Below are positions 41,020-49,685 of a DNA stretch of 49,728 nucleotides, piece after piece. The stretch comes from Alicyclobacillus tolerans. Lineage in GTDB: Bacteria > Bacillota > Bacilli > Alicyclobacillales > Alicyclobacillaceae. Made by a program: the position numbers and the translations under genes. The notes under the pieces are model-generated. The model saw only the letters and a list, made by a program, of their open reading frames with translations. It searched no databases and was not told the DNA's origin. The first letter of the stretch is position 1. Every line of letters begins with the position of its first letter. The DNA is taken from assembly GCF_021739485.1 (NCBI RefSeq), contig NZ_JAJFNK010000037.1, forward strand, positions 1-49,728, given 5' to 3'.

Positions 41020-41946
41020 GTGTATATATATACGGTGGTCGCTGGCGATGAATTGAGGACGATTGCAGAGCTGTTTGGCACCACAACGCGAGAGCTCATC
41101 CGCCTGAATGAATTGGAAAGTGGGGATGTGCTCGTACAGGGTCTGCACTTGCTGGTGCCGGGGGAACCTTATTTGGCTGTGCCGTACGCGGTTAAAACGG
41201 GCGATACGTACCCGGCCATTGCGCTCAAAAACGACTTGTCCCTGGGAGACTTGGAGAAGTGGACTGGACTTCGCGAGACCAAAGGGGACAGACTTCCGGT
41301 AGGACGGACTGTGTATGTGCCCAAACGCATTGCAACGAAAAAGACCATTGAGACCAACGGCTATCTTTTGCCCGCCGGAACCAACAGCGATGCGGAACTG
41401 CTTCGCGATATCGGTGGGTTGACTTACCTGAACGTATTTGCGTATAACGCCAGAGCCGACGGCACCCTGTATCCGGTGCGCGACGAATATGCTCTGCGTG
41501 GGGCAAAATCGGCCGGTATGACCCCGATGATGACGGTCACCAACTTCGACGGTCAAAACTTCAACCGCGAATTGGCGCATACGCTCATGTCCAATTCTTC
41601 CTTGAAAAGCAAGCTCTTAGAGAACATTATTAACACCTTGCGCAAGAGGGGGTACCGGGGAGTGAACATGGACTTTGAGCACTTGCGCCCCGAGGACCGC
41701 AGCCTGTATAACCAATTGGTCCGAGAGATGGCCTCTAGAATCCGGCCCGAAGGATACTTCATCTCGGCCGCCTTGGTTCCCAAAACCTCTGACAATCCCA
41801 CCGACGACAGAACGGGAGCGTTCGACTACCAAACCCTAGGGCGCACCGTAGATTTTGTCCTTTTGATGAGCTACGAGTGGGGGTGGGTCGGAGGACCACC
41901 ACTTGCGGGCATCCTGCAACGCGCCGTGAAGGCCCGTTCGGTTTGA
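41020..41946 (+). CDS. LysM-GH18 spore germination hydrolase (YaaH-like), C-terminally truncated
   Basis: 308 residues: two LysM repeats (YTVVAGDELRTIAELF and YAVKTGDTYPAIALKN) and a GH18 domain with GLTYLNVFAYNARADG, GMTPMMTVTNFDG and the catalytic GYRGVNMDFEHLRPEDR. YaaH/SleL proteins are N-acetylglucosaminidases that cleave spore cortex fragments. Full-length relatives are about 425-470 residues. Here the frame follows the family up to LLMSYEWGWVGGPPLA and then ends after a short foreign tail, losing the last quarter of the barrel. Other frames after this point do not restore it. Start GTG 41020 follows AGGGGTGA. Probably inactive; an AT-rich gene begins right after. Confidence 0.88.
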   Translation: MYIYTVVAGDELRTIAELFGTTTRELIRLNELESGDVLVQGLHLLVPGEPYLAVPYAVKTGDTYPAIALKNDLSLGDLEKWTGLRETKGDRLPVGRTVYVPKRIATKKTIETNGYLLPAGTNSDAELLRDIGGLTYLNVFAYNARADGTLYPVRDEYALRGAKSAGMTPMMTVTNFDGQNFNRELAHTLMSNSSLKSKLLENIINTLRKRGYRGVNMDFEHLRPEDRSLYNQLVREMASRIRPEGYFISAALVPKTSDNPTDDRTGAFDYQTLGRTVDFVLLMSYEWGWVGGPPLAGILQRAVKARSV

Positions 41947-41951
41947 GGCAA

Positions 41952-41960
41952 TGCTATAAT
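41952..41960 (+). promoter_or_regulatory. Extended -10 promoter before the AT-rich glycosyltransferase
   Basis: TGCTATAAT gives a perfect TATAAT (41955-41960) with the TG of an extended -10 box, only 6 bases after the truncated gene's stop. No -35 match is needed for this class. It would give a 135-base leader to the GT2 start. Confidence 0.45.
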
Positions 41961-42101
41961 GAAAGCGCCAAGTTGCTTGAGCAACATCCAATATCACAGA
42001 TTTTCTCATTGTAGGTGTTGTCACCCTTTGTGAGTCCCGAACAAAGAATTTAAATCACCTGGAAGTGTTAGCCGTCTAAAGACAGGATTGTGGGAGGCAC
42101 C

Positions 42102-43370
42102 GTGATTACTTTAACGCTGTTGAATCATTTTAATTTTGTTCTACTCCTGTTATTTGTATCGATATATTCATATAAAATTGTCTACATAGTCGTTGCTTTT
42201 AAAGCCAAATTGGACAAGTCTTTTGAGGCAAAGAATGTACATCTTTGTAAATATGCGGTCATAATTCCGGCCCGAAATGAGGAACGGGTTATTGGGCAAT
42301 TGATTAAAAGTATCAAAGACCAAAATTATCCACAAGAACTGATTGATGTTTTCGTTGTGGCGGATAACTGTACTGATGATACAGCCCTCGTTGCGAAGGA
42401 AGCGGGGGGCATAGTCAGGGAACGTTTTAATCGATCAAAAGTTGGAAAAGGGTATGCGCTGGATTATATGTTGAAAATCATTGAAAGGGACTATTCATTT
42501 AACAATTACGACGGATACTTTGTATTTGACGCCGATAATCTTCTCGATGTGAATTATATCTTGGAGATGAATCACACTTTTAATCGTGGATATAGGGTTG
42601 TTACCAGTTATCGAAACTCTAAAAACTTTGACCAAAATTGGATAAGTGCGGGGTACGCACTGTGGTTTTTGCATGAGTCGGAATTCATTAACCTCCCGAG
42701 GATGCTTCTTAAAACGAGTTGTGCGATTTCTGGCACGGGTTTCTTAGTACAAGCCAATTTGATCAAGGAGAATGGAGGATGGATTCATCATCTTCTTACA
42801 GAGGACATCGAATTTTCAGTCTCACATGTCATTAAAGGTGAAAAGATTGGATATTGCAGCAAGGCAATGTTCTATGATGAGCAACCGATCACGTTCGGTC
42901 AATCTTGGAACCAAAGGTTGCGCTGGGCGAAGGGGTTTTACCAGGTTCTTTATAAGTATGGGAACAAATTGTTCCACGGGATAATCCAAGGAGAAAATAA
43001 ATTTTCGTGCTACGATATGATGATGACAATTGCTCCAGCCATGATCCTTTCTTGGATCAGCTTAATATGGAACGGCTTTCTGAGCTTAGCTTTTTTATCG
43101 GGTGAAAAAGAAGTGGGTTACATCCCGACTATAAAGGGAGTCGAAGGGATCTTGTGGTTTTACGGATTTCTATTTCTCATTGGATTTATTACAACCCTAA
43201 CTGAATGGAAGAAAATCCGGGGTTCCAATTTGAAAAAAATCTCTTATATGTTCACCTTTCCACTCTTTATGTTTACCTATTTGCCAATATCTATCGTAGC
43301 TTTATTTAAGAAAATTGAATGGAAACCCATTGCACATACGGTTGTGAAATCCATCGATGATTTACGATGA
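42102..43370 (+). CDS. Membrane glycosyltransferase family 2 (processive type)
   Basis: 422 residues: an N-terminal membrane helix, a GT-A catalytic domain and three or four C-terminal helices. Motifs: AVIIPARNEERVIGQLIKSI, VFVVADNCTDDTA, YFVFDADNLLD (DxD), LTEDIEFSV (TED) and QRLRWAKGF (the Q-x-x-R-W of processive synthases such as BcsA, IcaA, HasA). It uses a nucleotide sugar to build a polysaccharide or transfer a sugar across the membrane; product unknown. GTG 42102 follows GGGAGGC. The gene is clearly more AT-rich than its neighbours, has no partner synthesis genes, and lies at the broken end of the YaaH-like gene, so it was probably acquired. Confidence 0.9.
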   Translation: MITLTLLNHFNFVLLLLFVSIYSYKIVYIVVAFKAKLDKSFEAKNVHLCKYAVIIPARNEERVIGQLIKSIKDQNYPQELIDVFVVADNCTDDTALVAKEAGGIVRERFNRSKVGKGYALDYMLKIIERDYSFNNYDGYFVFDADNLLDVNYILEMNHTFNRGYRVVTSYRNSKNFDQNWISAGYALWFLHESEFINLPRMLLKTSCAISGTGFLVQANLIKENGGWIHHLLTEDIEFSVSHVIKGEKIGYCSKAMFYDEQPITFGQSWNQRLRWAKGFYQVLYKYGNKLFHGIIQGENKFSCYDMMMTIAPAMILSWISLIWNGFLSLAFLSGEKEVGYIPTIKGVEGILWFYGFLFLIGFITTLTEWKKIRGSNLKKISYMFTFPLFMFTYLPISIVALFKKIEWKPIAHTVVKSIDDLR

Positions 43371-43611
43371 TGGAACAAATTGCATGTGAGTTTGAGTTTA
43401 CCTTCGAATGCCAAGCTGAATTGCTCGGGATGACCGCGTACTTTCATCTTCCTGTACAGGTTCCCAGTACAGTTGCGGCGTCGTATTTTACGCGAAATTG
43501 GAGTAGTTGTACTGACAATGGGCAACGTACCACTAGAATATACACAACCGAGGGTATTCCAACGAAGAACCAAGAACCAGTTCAACTGCGAAACTTGAGG
43601 AGGTCTATGTT

Positions 43612-43905
43612 ATGGGATTCTTTGACTCCCTGCGTCGCGCTGCACAAGGCGTTAGCCAGGACGGACAGTACAATGACGATCACATCTGCCCCCGATGCCA
43701 GGAGACCATGCAGTACCATGGCGCACACGCGATTCGCACGGGTGGCTTGAGCCGGGGGGCAGGCTTGGTGACGGACCTCCTACTTGGTGGGCGAGACGAG
43801 GAATTTCTGAATACCGCCATGGAACGAAATGTTGCTGTCCACGTGTTTGTCTGTCCCCAATGTGGGTCAATCGATTTTGTCAATGATCCCCGACACGGAT
43901 TTTGA
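43612..43905 (+). CDS. Small zinc-ribbon-like hypothetical protein
   Basis: 97 residues. An amphipathic start (MGFFDSLRRAAQGVSQ) leads to a CPRC pair (about 26-29); a CPQC pair follows near residue 81 (VHVFVCPQCGSIDFV). Four cysteines in two CxxC pairs and a beta-rich end suggest a split zinc ribbon, with a Gly-rich helix between (GGLSRGAGLVTDLLLGGRDEE). I do not recognise a named family. ATG 43612 follows GAGGAGG at good spacing. It is followed by a terminator-like stem. Composition returns to that of the core genome. Confidence 0.75.
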   Translation: MGFFDSLRRAAQGVSQDGQYNDDHICPRCQETMQYHGAHAIRTGGLSRGAGLVTDLLLGGRDEEFLNTAMERNVAVHVFVCPQCGSIDFVNDPRHGF

Positions 43906-43934
43906 GCAAACCTAAATGGCCTATCTCGCAACAG

Positions 43935-43975
43935 GCCCGCAGACAAGTACTGTATCTGCGGGCGTCCGTTTCTGC
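43935..43975 (+). terminator. Terminator after the zinc-ribbon gene
   Basis: GCCCGCAGA (43935-43943) pairs perfectly with TCTGCGGGC (43955-43963); GTCCGTTTCTGC follows, a short T-stretch. Confidence 0.75.
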
Positions 43976-44020
43976 ATGCGTATAACGTACAGTGCTAGCC
44001 TTGCTGTGTGTCCACCTTCG

Positions 44021-45700
44021 CTATTGTATACGATATAAATTTTCACGTTTCTTTTCAGAAACATTTTCAGCCGTATCTGTTTGCGGCGTTTCCTCTTTGA
44101 AGTATTCCTTGCCCTTAAGTTTTACCTCAGGTAAAAAGAACGTCCCGATGAAACACAGGATGGCAAAGACCAGTCCGACTTCGAATAAGTGTTGCACGCC
44201 ATACGTGAGCGATGCTTTTACTGCATCCATGAGTTGAAGGTACATTTGATGACCTGCTGCACCGTATTTGTTAAACTCGGCTGAGATCGATTGCTGCGCT
44301 TGTTTCGTGAGAAGCGATTGCGGGTTTATGCCCACGAACTTACCTTCAAACTGTTTTAGAGAAGCGGGTAACGTCATGTTGAGTTTTTTCGAAAATTCCT
44401 TGTTTAGGATGGATCCGAAAATCGGTGAAGCGATGACACCGCCTAAGGAGCTCACAAACTGTTGTGTAGAGTTCACCGTCCCCATCATCTTGTAGGGAAA
44501 TGCATTTTGAACAACCATATTCATCAGCGGCATCAAGGAGCCGATACCGAGTCCAAGAACGACCATGTTCACCATGACCGTGCTCCAAGTCGTGTGAACG
44601 TTCATTTGATTGAGCAACAGAGAACCTGCCACGATGACGGCACCGCTGATCCACGGCAAGTACCGATAACGACCGGTTTTGGACATAATTTGTCCCGAAA
44701 CCATACTTCCTACGATAAAACCGACCATCATGGGTGTCATGACCCAACCACTGTCTTGCGCATTGAGACCAATTACGCCTTGAACGAAGACTGGTAAGAA
44801 CATTAGGCTGCCGAACATCGTCATGCCGACCAAAACGCCCAAAATGAGCGAGGTGCTGAAGATGCGATTCTTAAATAAGCTCGGTGTCAACACCGGATCT
44901 GAAGCCTTGCGCTCCCATAATATAAAGAGTCCGAGAACAATCACACCGCCAACGAAAAGCGTCAATTCAACAGGCGAGCCCCAAGCGTACTTCGTGCCAG
45001 CCCACGTAAAGCCAAGCAAGATAGGGATCAAGCCAACGACTAAAATAATGGACCCAAACCAGTCGACCTTCACGCGGTGTTCTGCGCGAACCTTTGGTAA
45101 CGTGAAAATGACGCCGATGATTGCCAGGACCGCGAACGGCAAATTAATGTAGAACACCCACCGCCATGAAATGGAGTCTGTGATCCAGCCGCCAAGCGCA
45201 GGTCCGACGATGCTGGAGATCCCAAATACCGCCATCATGACACCCATCCATTTGGCGCGTTCCTTCGGTGAGAAAATGTCTCCGACAGTTGCACGTGGCA
45301 TGCTCATCATCGCACCTGCACCAATCCCTTGGAATGCGCGAGCCCAGACTAACTCCGTCATTGAATGTGCCTGGCCGGAAACGGCAGAACCAATCCCGAA
45401 CATAATCAAACCAAACAAGTAAAACGGTTTTCTTCCGAATACATCAGACAGCTTTCCGTAAATGGGGACGGTGATTGAGGAAGCCATCATGTAAGCTGTA
45501 AATACCCATGCGTACATGCTAAATCCCTTTAGATCTCCGATAATGGTTGGCATTGCCGTAGATACAACGGTTTGATCCATGGACGAGAAGAACATCGTCA
45601 ATAAAACGGTGGCAAACGCCCACCATTTTTTTTGGCCCGTAATTTGGTTCGTCGTTTGGGCCGAACGACCGGCACTGTTCCTTCCTTGCGCCATGCCCAT
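44021..45700 (-). CDS. DHA2-family drug:H+ antiporter (14-helix MFS, EmrB/QacA type)
   Basis: 559 residues with 14 predicted helices. Family signatures: TMFFSSMDQTVVSTAMPTIIGDL (motif D1), YGKLSDVFGRKPFYLFG (motif A), WARAFQGIGAGAMMSMPRATVGD (motif B region) and SIVGPALGGWITDSISWRWVFYINLPFAV (motif C). A long outer loop near residues 440-500 lies before the last helix. It exports hydrophobic drugs or similar compounds by proton exchange. ATG 45700 has AGGAGGC just upstream, inside the end of the MarR gene, whose stop is two bases before. The open frame to 45721 is not the gene start. Regulation is almost certainly by the upstream MarR protein. Confidence 0.93.
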   Translation of the reverse strand: MGMAQGRNSAGRSAQTTNQITGQKKWWAFATVLLTMFFSSMDQTVVSTAMPTIIGDLKGFSMYAWVFTAYMMASSITVPIYGKLSDVFGRKPFYLFGLIMFGIGSAVSGQAHSMTELVWARAFQGIGAGAMMSMPRATVGDIFSPKERAKWMGVMMAVFGISSIVGPALGGWITDSISWRWVFYINLPFAVLAIIGVIFTLPKVRAEHRVKVDWFGSIILVVGLIPILLGFTWAGTKYAWGSPVELTLFVGGVIVLGLFILWERKASDPVLTPSLFKNRIFSTSLILGVLVGMTMFGSLMFLPVFVQGVIGLNAQDSGWVMTPMMVGFIVGSMVSGQIMSKTGRYRYLPWISGAVIVAGSLLLNQMNVHTTWSTVMVNMVVLGLGIGSLMPLMNMVVQNAFPYKMMGTVNSTQQFVSSLGGVIASPIFGSILNKEFSKKLNMTLPASLKQFEGKFVGINPQSLLTKQAQQSISAEFNKYGAAGHQMYLQLMDAVKASLTYGVQHLFEVGLVFAILCFIGTFFLPEVKLKGKEYFKEETPQTDTAENVSEKKRENLYRIQ

Positions 45701-45702
45701 GT

Positions 45703-46179
45703 CTATGCCTCCTTCTTGCACGATCCGATGACCGCTTGTAAGTCTGTCGTTTGAGCGATGGACGCCAATTTCTCCAACGCCTGGATAAAGGAATCCAACT
45801 CATACGATGCCATCTGCGTTAAGCAGTGTTTCATAACTTGATTCCGCACGTGCAAAACGTCACTCAATCGCTCATCACCTGAATCCGTCAGTTCGATAAG
45901 AACGACGCGACGGTCTGCTTCGTCTCGAACGCGTCTGACAAACCCGTGATTTTCTAACCTATCGAGCATGACTGTAATTGCGCTGGGTGCTACGTCCATT
46001 TTTTCTGCCAGTTCTGAGACACTGCATGGGTGGCCTCGCCGAATGAAGTGCAGCATAAAAACCTGACCCGGGGTTAAGCCTGATTCTGTTCGGTTGATAA
46101 GCTGTGGACCCAAGTTTTGCATTAAAACCACCAACGATTTATCGAAACGCTCCGTCAAGGCATCCATGTTCTGGTCCAT
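45703..46179 (-). CDS. MarR-family transcriptional regulator
   Basis: 158 residues: a winged helix domain with MLHFIRRGHPCSVSELAEKMDVAPSAITVMLDRLENHGFVRRVRDEADRRVVLIELTDSGDERL, the usual MarR order, between dimerisation helices. It most likely represses itself and the downstream efflux gene and releases DNA on binding a ligand. ATG 46179 follows AAAGGGAG. There are cysteines at about 52, 118 and 154, so thiol control is possible. Matching operator-like sequences lie directly upstream (46200-46260). Confidence 0.92.
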   Translation of the reverse strand: MDQNMDALTERFDKSLVVLMQNLGPQLINRTESGLTPGQVFMLHFIRRGHPCSVSELAEKMDVAPSAITVMLDRLENHGFVRRVRDEADRRVVLIELTDSGDERLSDVLHVRNQVMKHCLTQMASYELDSFIQALEKLASIAQTTDLQAVIGSCKKEA

Positions 46180-46199
46180 GAATGTAACACTCCCTTTAT

Positions 46200-46260
46200 T
46201 TACACTGTTTAATTATCCTCTACTGTAATTGTTTTTATAAGCAACTTTTATACTGTATAA
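46200..46260 (-). promoter_or_regulatory. Operator-like palindromes upstream of the marR gene
   Basis: TTATACTGTATAA (46248-46260) is a perfect 6-1-6 palindrome. TTACACTGTTTAA (46200-46212) matches it at 11 of 13 positions, and TACTGTAATT (46221-46230) is a partial third copy. The region is AT-rich and must hold the operon promoter, fitting MarR autorepression. Confidence 0.6.
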
Positions 46261-46355
46261 ATAAATCCCGATTTCGTCAAGGTCAAATTATTTAATGGTT
46301 AAAGTTTATTGGGGTGACGTGGTCTAAGTTCAGTCCCCGTGCAACGTAGTGAAAC

Positions 46356-47714
46356 TTATGGTGCCGGGGTCTTTTTGCGCAAAGAGCGCTCAGGACGACT
46401 GGCTGCGTAGAGAGACTTGTTCGTTGTCTCTGGCGCCAGCAAGACACACACGACCAATCCACCAAACGTTACTGCGGCAGCCACCAGCATGGTTGGTCCG
46501 ATCCCGAAGTTTGCCAATCCCCACGGAAACAGGTATGTACCAATCACTGCTCCGAAGCGACTGATAGAGGTTGTTATCCCAACAGCGGTGCCGCGGATTT
46601 CTGTGGGGAACAGTTCATTTGGCGCCAACCATTCCATCACGTTCGGCCCGCCTGAGAAAATGGCATAAAGGACAAACCCCAGAAGGATGACGGATAGTGG
46701 ACCTTGCGGGAACAGCCCCAGTAGCAGAACACCCACTGTCATTCCGGCAAATGCAACGATGATCAGCATGCGGCGCCCCATCCTATTCACTAGGAACAGT
46801 GCCGGTATACATCCAATGAGAAAGAGTGCGCTGATGATAGCTGCTCCGTAGCCGGATGCACCTTGAAACAAGTGATATGACGTGAGCATTTCCGGTCCAA
46901 AGGTGAGCATGGCGAAAAGGGGTGCCACTGCAGCCATGTAAAACAATCCGACGTATAGTGTTCGTTTTAGGTAGTCGGGTGTAAAAAGCTTGAAATAGCT
47001 CGTTTGACCTGCCGACATGCCCGATACGACGATGTCATCCAGCGAGGCGTCTGGTCCGTAAACTTGTTTGAGCACTTTCTCGGCCTCAGCTTTTCGACCC
47101 TTCTGCAACAGCCACCGTGGGGACTCCGGGGTTCCAATTCGCAAGAGAACCAGCACGACGGCTGGGATCGCGCTGCTGGCGAGTATCCAGCGCCACGCGG
47201 TCGGTCCGATCTGCAGCATGAGTTGGCCAACAACATACGCCACAGTGGAGCCGATGTAATATGCAACCAGGGTTACACCGAGCATCGCCCCGCGGTGTTT
47301 CTTCGGTGAAAATTCAGCCAGCAGGGAAGTCGCGATTGGATAATCCGCACCAATGGATATACCAAGAATAAGCCGGATGACAAAAAGTTCCCATCCAGTT
47401 TGTACCCAGAATTGGAGAACTGAAGCGATGATTAACAGGATAAAGTCAACCGTGTACATTAGCTGCCGACCAAATTTGTCGGTGAAATATCCCATGAAGC
47501 CTCCAATAAAAATACCGATGAGCGCGGATGCGCCAATCAGGCCGCTCCAGGTCGTGTTCAGGTGCAGTTGTGGCGTGATTTGAAGTAAGGCAATGGCGAT
47601 AATGCTGAGAATATAGCCGTCTAGAAACGGACCGCCTGAAGAATAGATGGTGAGACGAGCGTGAAACCCACTGAATTCAGCTTCGTCTACGATATTTTTC
47701 TTTCTGGTTTTCAT
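46356..47714 (-). CDS. MFS transporter, sugar porter / metabolite:H+ symporter type
   Basis: 452 residues with 12 helices and the sugar-porter motifs: GYFTDKFGRQLMYTVDF (loop 2-3, G-x3-D-x2-GR), a helix 4 region reading RLILGISIGADYPIATSLLAEFSPKKHRGAM, PESPRWLLQKGRKAEAEKVL, NRMGRRMLII (loop 8-9) and NELFPTEIRGTAVGI. Relatives carry sugars, inositol, aromatic acids or phosphate. ATG 47714 follows AAGGGGGTG; the GTG 47723 used by the longer frame is inside that site. It is transcribed alone, with no catabolic genes around to suggest a substrate. Confidence 0.9.
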   Translation of the reverse strand: MKTRKKNIVDEAEFSGFHARLTIYSSGGPFLDGYILSIIAIALLQITPQLHLNTTWSGLIGASALIGIFIGGFMGYFTDKFGRQLMYTVDFILLIIASVLQFWVQTGWELFVIRLILGISIGADYPIATSLLAEFSPKKHRGAMLGVTLVAYYIGSTVAYVVGQLMLQIGPTAWRWILASSAIPAVVLVLLRIGTPESPRWLLQKGRKAEAEKVLKQVYGPDASLDDIVVSGMSAGQTSYFKLFTPDYLKRTLYVGLFYMAAVAPLFAMLTFGPEMLTSYHLFQGASGYGAAIISALFLIGCIPALFLVNRMGRRMLIIVAFAGMTVGVLLLGLFPQGPLSVILLGFVLYAIFSGGPNVMEWLAPNELFPTEIRGTAVGITTSISRFGAVIGTYLFPWGLANFGIGPTMLVAAAVTFGGLVVCVLLAPETTNKSLYAASRPERSLRKKTPAP

Positions 47715-47970
47715 AATCCGCACCCCCTTGCATACACGAATTCTGTGCAGATGAAAAGGATCTTATCCCAATTCGGTTCGTAACGACTGCGCAGGTGACA
47801 CTTTTAAGCCATTCTGCTTGATTGCAATCACCGCATAGTGTGAGCGGCATTCCGAGTCTTTTGACGCCGGCTGCGTATCAACAATACACGCCAAATCCGT
47901 CCACCCAAGTTGAGGCCGATGCGCATATGATGACGCGACGAAATTGTTGTTCGAAGGAATCGAGGAGGGG

Positions 47971-48420
47971 ATGAGGCATGTGAGAAGCCGAGGAGGTGAC
48001 AAAAAAAACGTCATTTCCGCCGCATTACGGGCAATTGATATCTGGTCGGCAATCCTATTGTTGACGGGGCAAGTTACCGTAGGTGGCGTATTCATTTCCT
48101 CGGGTGCCATTTGGTTAAGTTTGACGGGACCCATTTTCGGGGGAGATAGGCTGAACGGGAAATCTGTCGGTGCGAACGCGGTGATCGACCTCATTGATGT
48201 GGTCACGGCTTTGTTACTCATTCTTGGTCAGATAACCAACACAGGTCCATGGATTTCATCTGGCCGGTTGAATTTTGTCGTAAGTGGACCGGCATTTGGT
48301 AATCCGAATGTCCCAGTAGCAGCCAACCCATCCGAAACCAGTGAACGAGCTTTGTTATTTTTTGATGAGTTCCGTCAAGTAATGATACACCGTGAAATCA
48401 ACCCGGAACGGCGTTCTTGA
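47971..48420 (+). CDS. Hypothetical protein built of two tandem repeats
   Basis: 149 residues, not recognised. Two units of about 45 residues can be aligned by eye: AIDIWSAILLLTGQVTVGG with FISSGAIWLSLTGPIFGG, and LIDVVTALLLILGQITNTG with WISSGRLNFVVSGPAFGN. Shared are ID, A-LLL, GQ-T, ISSG and GP-FG. Each unit has two hydrophobic stretches, so either a membrane hairpin pair or a beta-rich surface repeat is possible. The start is uncertain: GAGGAGGGG (47962-47970) lies just before ATG 47971 and 11 bases before GTG 47980. It is upstream of the small membrane peptide and the GerA-type gene and may be part of that unit. Confidence 0.7.
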   Translation: MRHVRSRGGDKKNVISAALRAIDIWSAILLLTGQVTVGGVFISSGAIWLSLTGPIFGGDRLNGKSVGANAVIDLIDVVTALLLILGQITNTGPWISSGRLNFVVSGPAFGNPNVPVAANPSETSERALLFFDEFRQVMIHREINPERRS

Positions 48421-48453
48421 AGTCCTATGAATATGGGTCGAGGAGGGTTATGC

Positions 48454-48603
48454 GTGTTTCTCAATAAACTGCCTGCGGTTAAAACGCCTAAACCCGTTGT
48501 TTTTGGTGCTGCAATTGTGTTTGGTGCTTTCTACTTTTGGTTCACGCAGGCGGCAACGGGTACAACCAAGCCTACCTCTGAACCTCGTAGTCCTGAAATT
48601 TGA
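48454..48603 (+). CDS. 49-residue single-pass membrane peptide
   Basis: GTG 48454 follows GAGGAGGG (48440-48447) and encodes 49 residues ending in TGA 48601-48603. A short basic start (MFLNKLPAVKTPK) leads into a hydrophobic stretch (PVVFGAAIVFGAFYFWF) and a Thr/Pro/Ser tail. It lies 33 bases after the repeat protein gene and 104 before the GerA-type gene. The binding site and membrane-peptide composition support translation. No family is recognised; a small subunit of the germination apparatus is a guess from position only. Confidence 0.5.
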   Translation: MFLNKLPAVKTPKPVVFGAAIVFGAFYFWFTQAATGTTKPTSEPRSPEI

Positions 48604-48707
48604 ATCGGGATCAAAGACACGTAAATCAAGGGAAAAGGTAGAGAAGATGAATAATCCACGTTTTATGCTGGGAAAATATGTCCACAGTGTGAAACGGGGG
48701 TTCCATC

Positions 48708-49685
48708 ATGCGTTGGCGCAAACCGAGGCTTTTAAAAGCCATTAAGGAATTAGAAAATACTATTGCGTTGCCCCCTGAGATGGACAATGAGGTTCTGTCC
48801 AATGACCTCTCTATGAACGAACGGGTTTTAAAAGGCATTTTCCAAAACTGTTCCGACGTCACATTTCGTCCCATTGTAGTTGAAGGGCAAATGGAGATGC
48901 TTTTGGTTTATGTAGACGGATTAGTCGATACGAAAGTGATGGATCAAGTTGTTTTGAAGCCGATGTTCTATGAAGGGATGCCCAATGGAGTAAATAAAGT
49001 CAGATCGTTGGGACAGATCGTTCAAGAACAATTGATTGCCATTGCTCAGGTAAAGACGGTTTGTAAGGTCAACGAAGTCTTGGAAGGTATTCTAAAAGCC
49101 AATCTTGCGGTGTTTGTAGATGGAAAAAGCCAAGCTCTCATTGCAGATTTGACAAGATTTGAAAAACGCAGTGTGGAAGAGCCCGCTGCTGAAGTCTCTG
49201 TGCGTGGACCACGTGACGGGTTTACAGAGACACTTAGAGTGAATACTGCTTTGGTACGCCGGAGGATCCGCAGTTCGAGATTGAAGATGGAGCCCCTTAC
49301 CATAGGCGACCTCTCACAAACTGATGTCGTCATTGCTTATGTTGAAGGAATTGCTCCAGACTCGGTTCTGAATGAAGTTCGTCAGAGGGTTAGACGGATC
49401 CAAATGGATGCCGTTTTAGAATCGGGCTTTATTGAAGAGTTTATTGAGGACCAGACCTTTTCCCCCTTCCCGACGGTGCAAAATACCGAGCGACCTGATG
49501 TAGTATGCGCCAGTGTGCTCGAAGGTAAAGTAGCCATCTTTGTGGATAATACACCCTTTGTCCTGATCGTCCCGTTTTCATTTTGGACGGCTCTACAAGC
49601 AGCAGAAGATTATTATGAACGCTCGATGTACACTACGTTAGTTCGATTTTTAACTCAACTTTCGCAGACCAAAACAGGGAGATAG
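48708..49685 (+). CDS. GerA-family spore germinant receptor A subunit, truncated before the membrane domain
   Basis: 325 residues with the N-terminal cytoplasmic domain of GerAA/GerKA-type proteins: NERVLKGIFQNCSDV, LLVYVDGLVDTKVMDQVV, FVDGKSQALIADLTRFEKRSVEEP, RGPRDGFTETLRVNTALVRRRI, GIAPDSVLNEVRQRV, then VFVDNTPFVLIVPFSFW-type sequence and EDYYERSMYTTLVRFL. In full-length relatives (480-540 residues) RFL is followed by the membrane helices; here the frame leaves the family, reads TQLSQTKTGR and stops at 49683. So the membrane half is missing. ATG 48708 has GGGGG upstream. Either an insertion or deletion broke it; probably nonfunctional. Confidence 0.88.
   Translation: MRWRKPRLLKAIKELENTIALPPEMDNEVLSNDLSMNERVLKGIFQNCSDVTFRPIVVEGQMEMLLVYVDGLVDTKVMDQVVLKPMFYEGMPNGVNKVRSLGQIVQEQLIAIAQVKTVCKVNEVLEGILKANLAVFVDGKSQALIADLTRFEKRSVEEPAAEVSVRGPRDGFTETLRVNTALVRRRIRSSRLKMEPLTIGDLSQTDVVIAYVEGIAPDSVLNEVRQRVRRIQMDAVLESGFIEEFIEDQTFSPFPTVQNTERPDVVCASVLEGKVAIFVDNTPFVLIVPFSFWTALQAAEDYYERSMYTTLVRFLTQLSQTKTGR

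Noticed and set aside
41020..41946. Simple frameshift as the cause of the short YaaH-like gene
   Set aside because: Neither of the other two plus-strand frames after 41905 resumes the GH18 family, so a junction or deletion fits better.
43367..43750. Plus-strand frame overlapping the end of the glycosyltransferase and the zinc-ribbon gene
   Set aside because: Its ATG overlaps the previous stop, but it has no binding site, no recognisable domain, and its last third is the wrong frame of a better gene.
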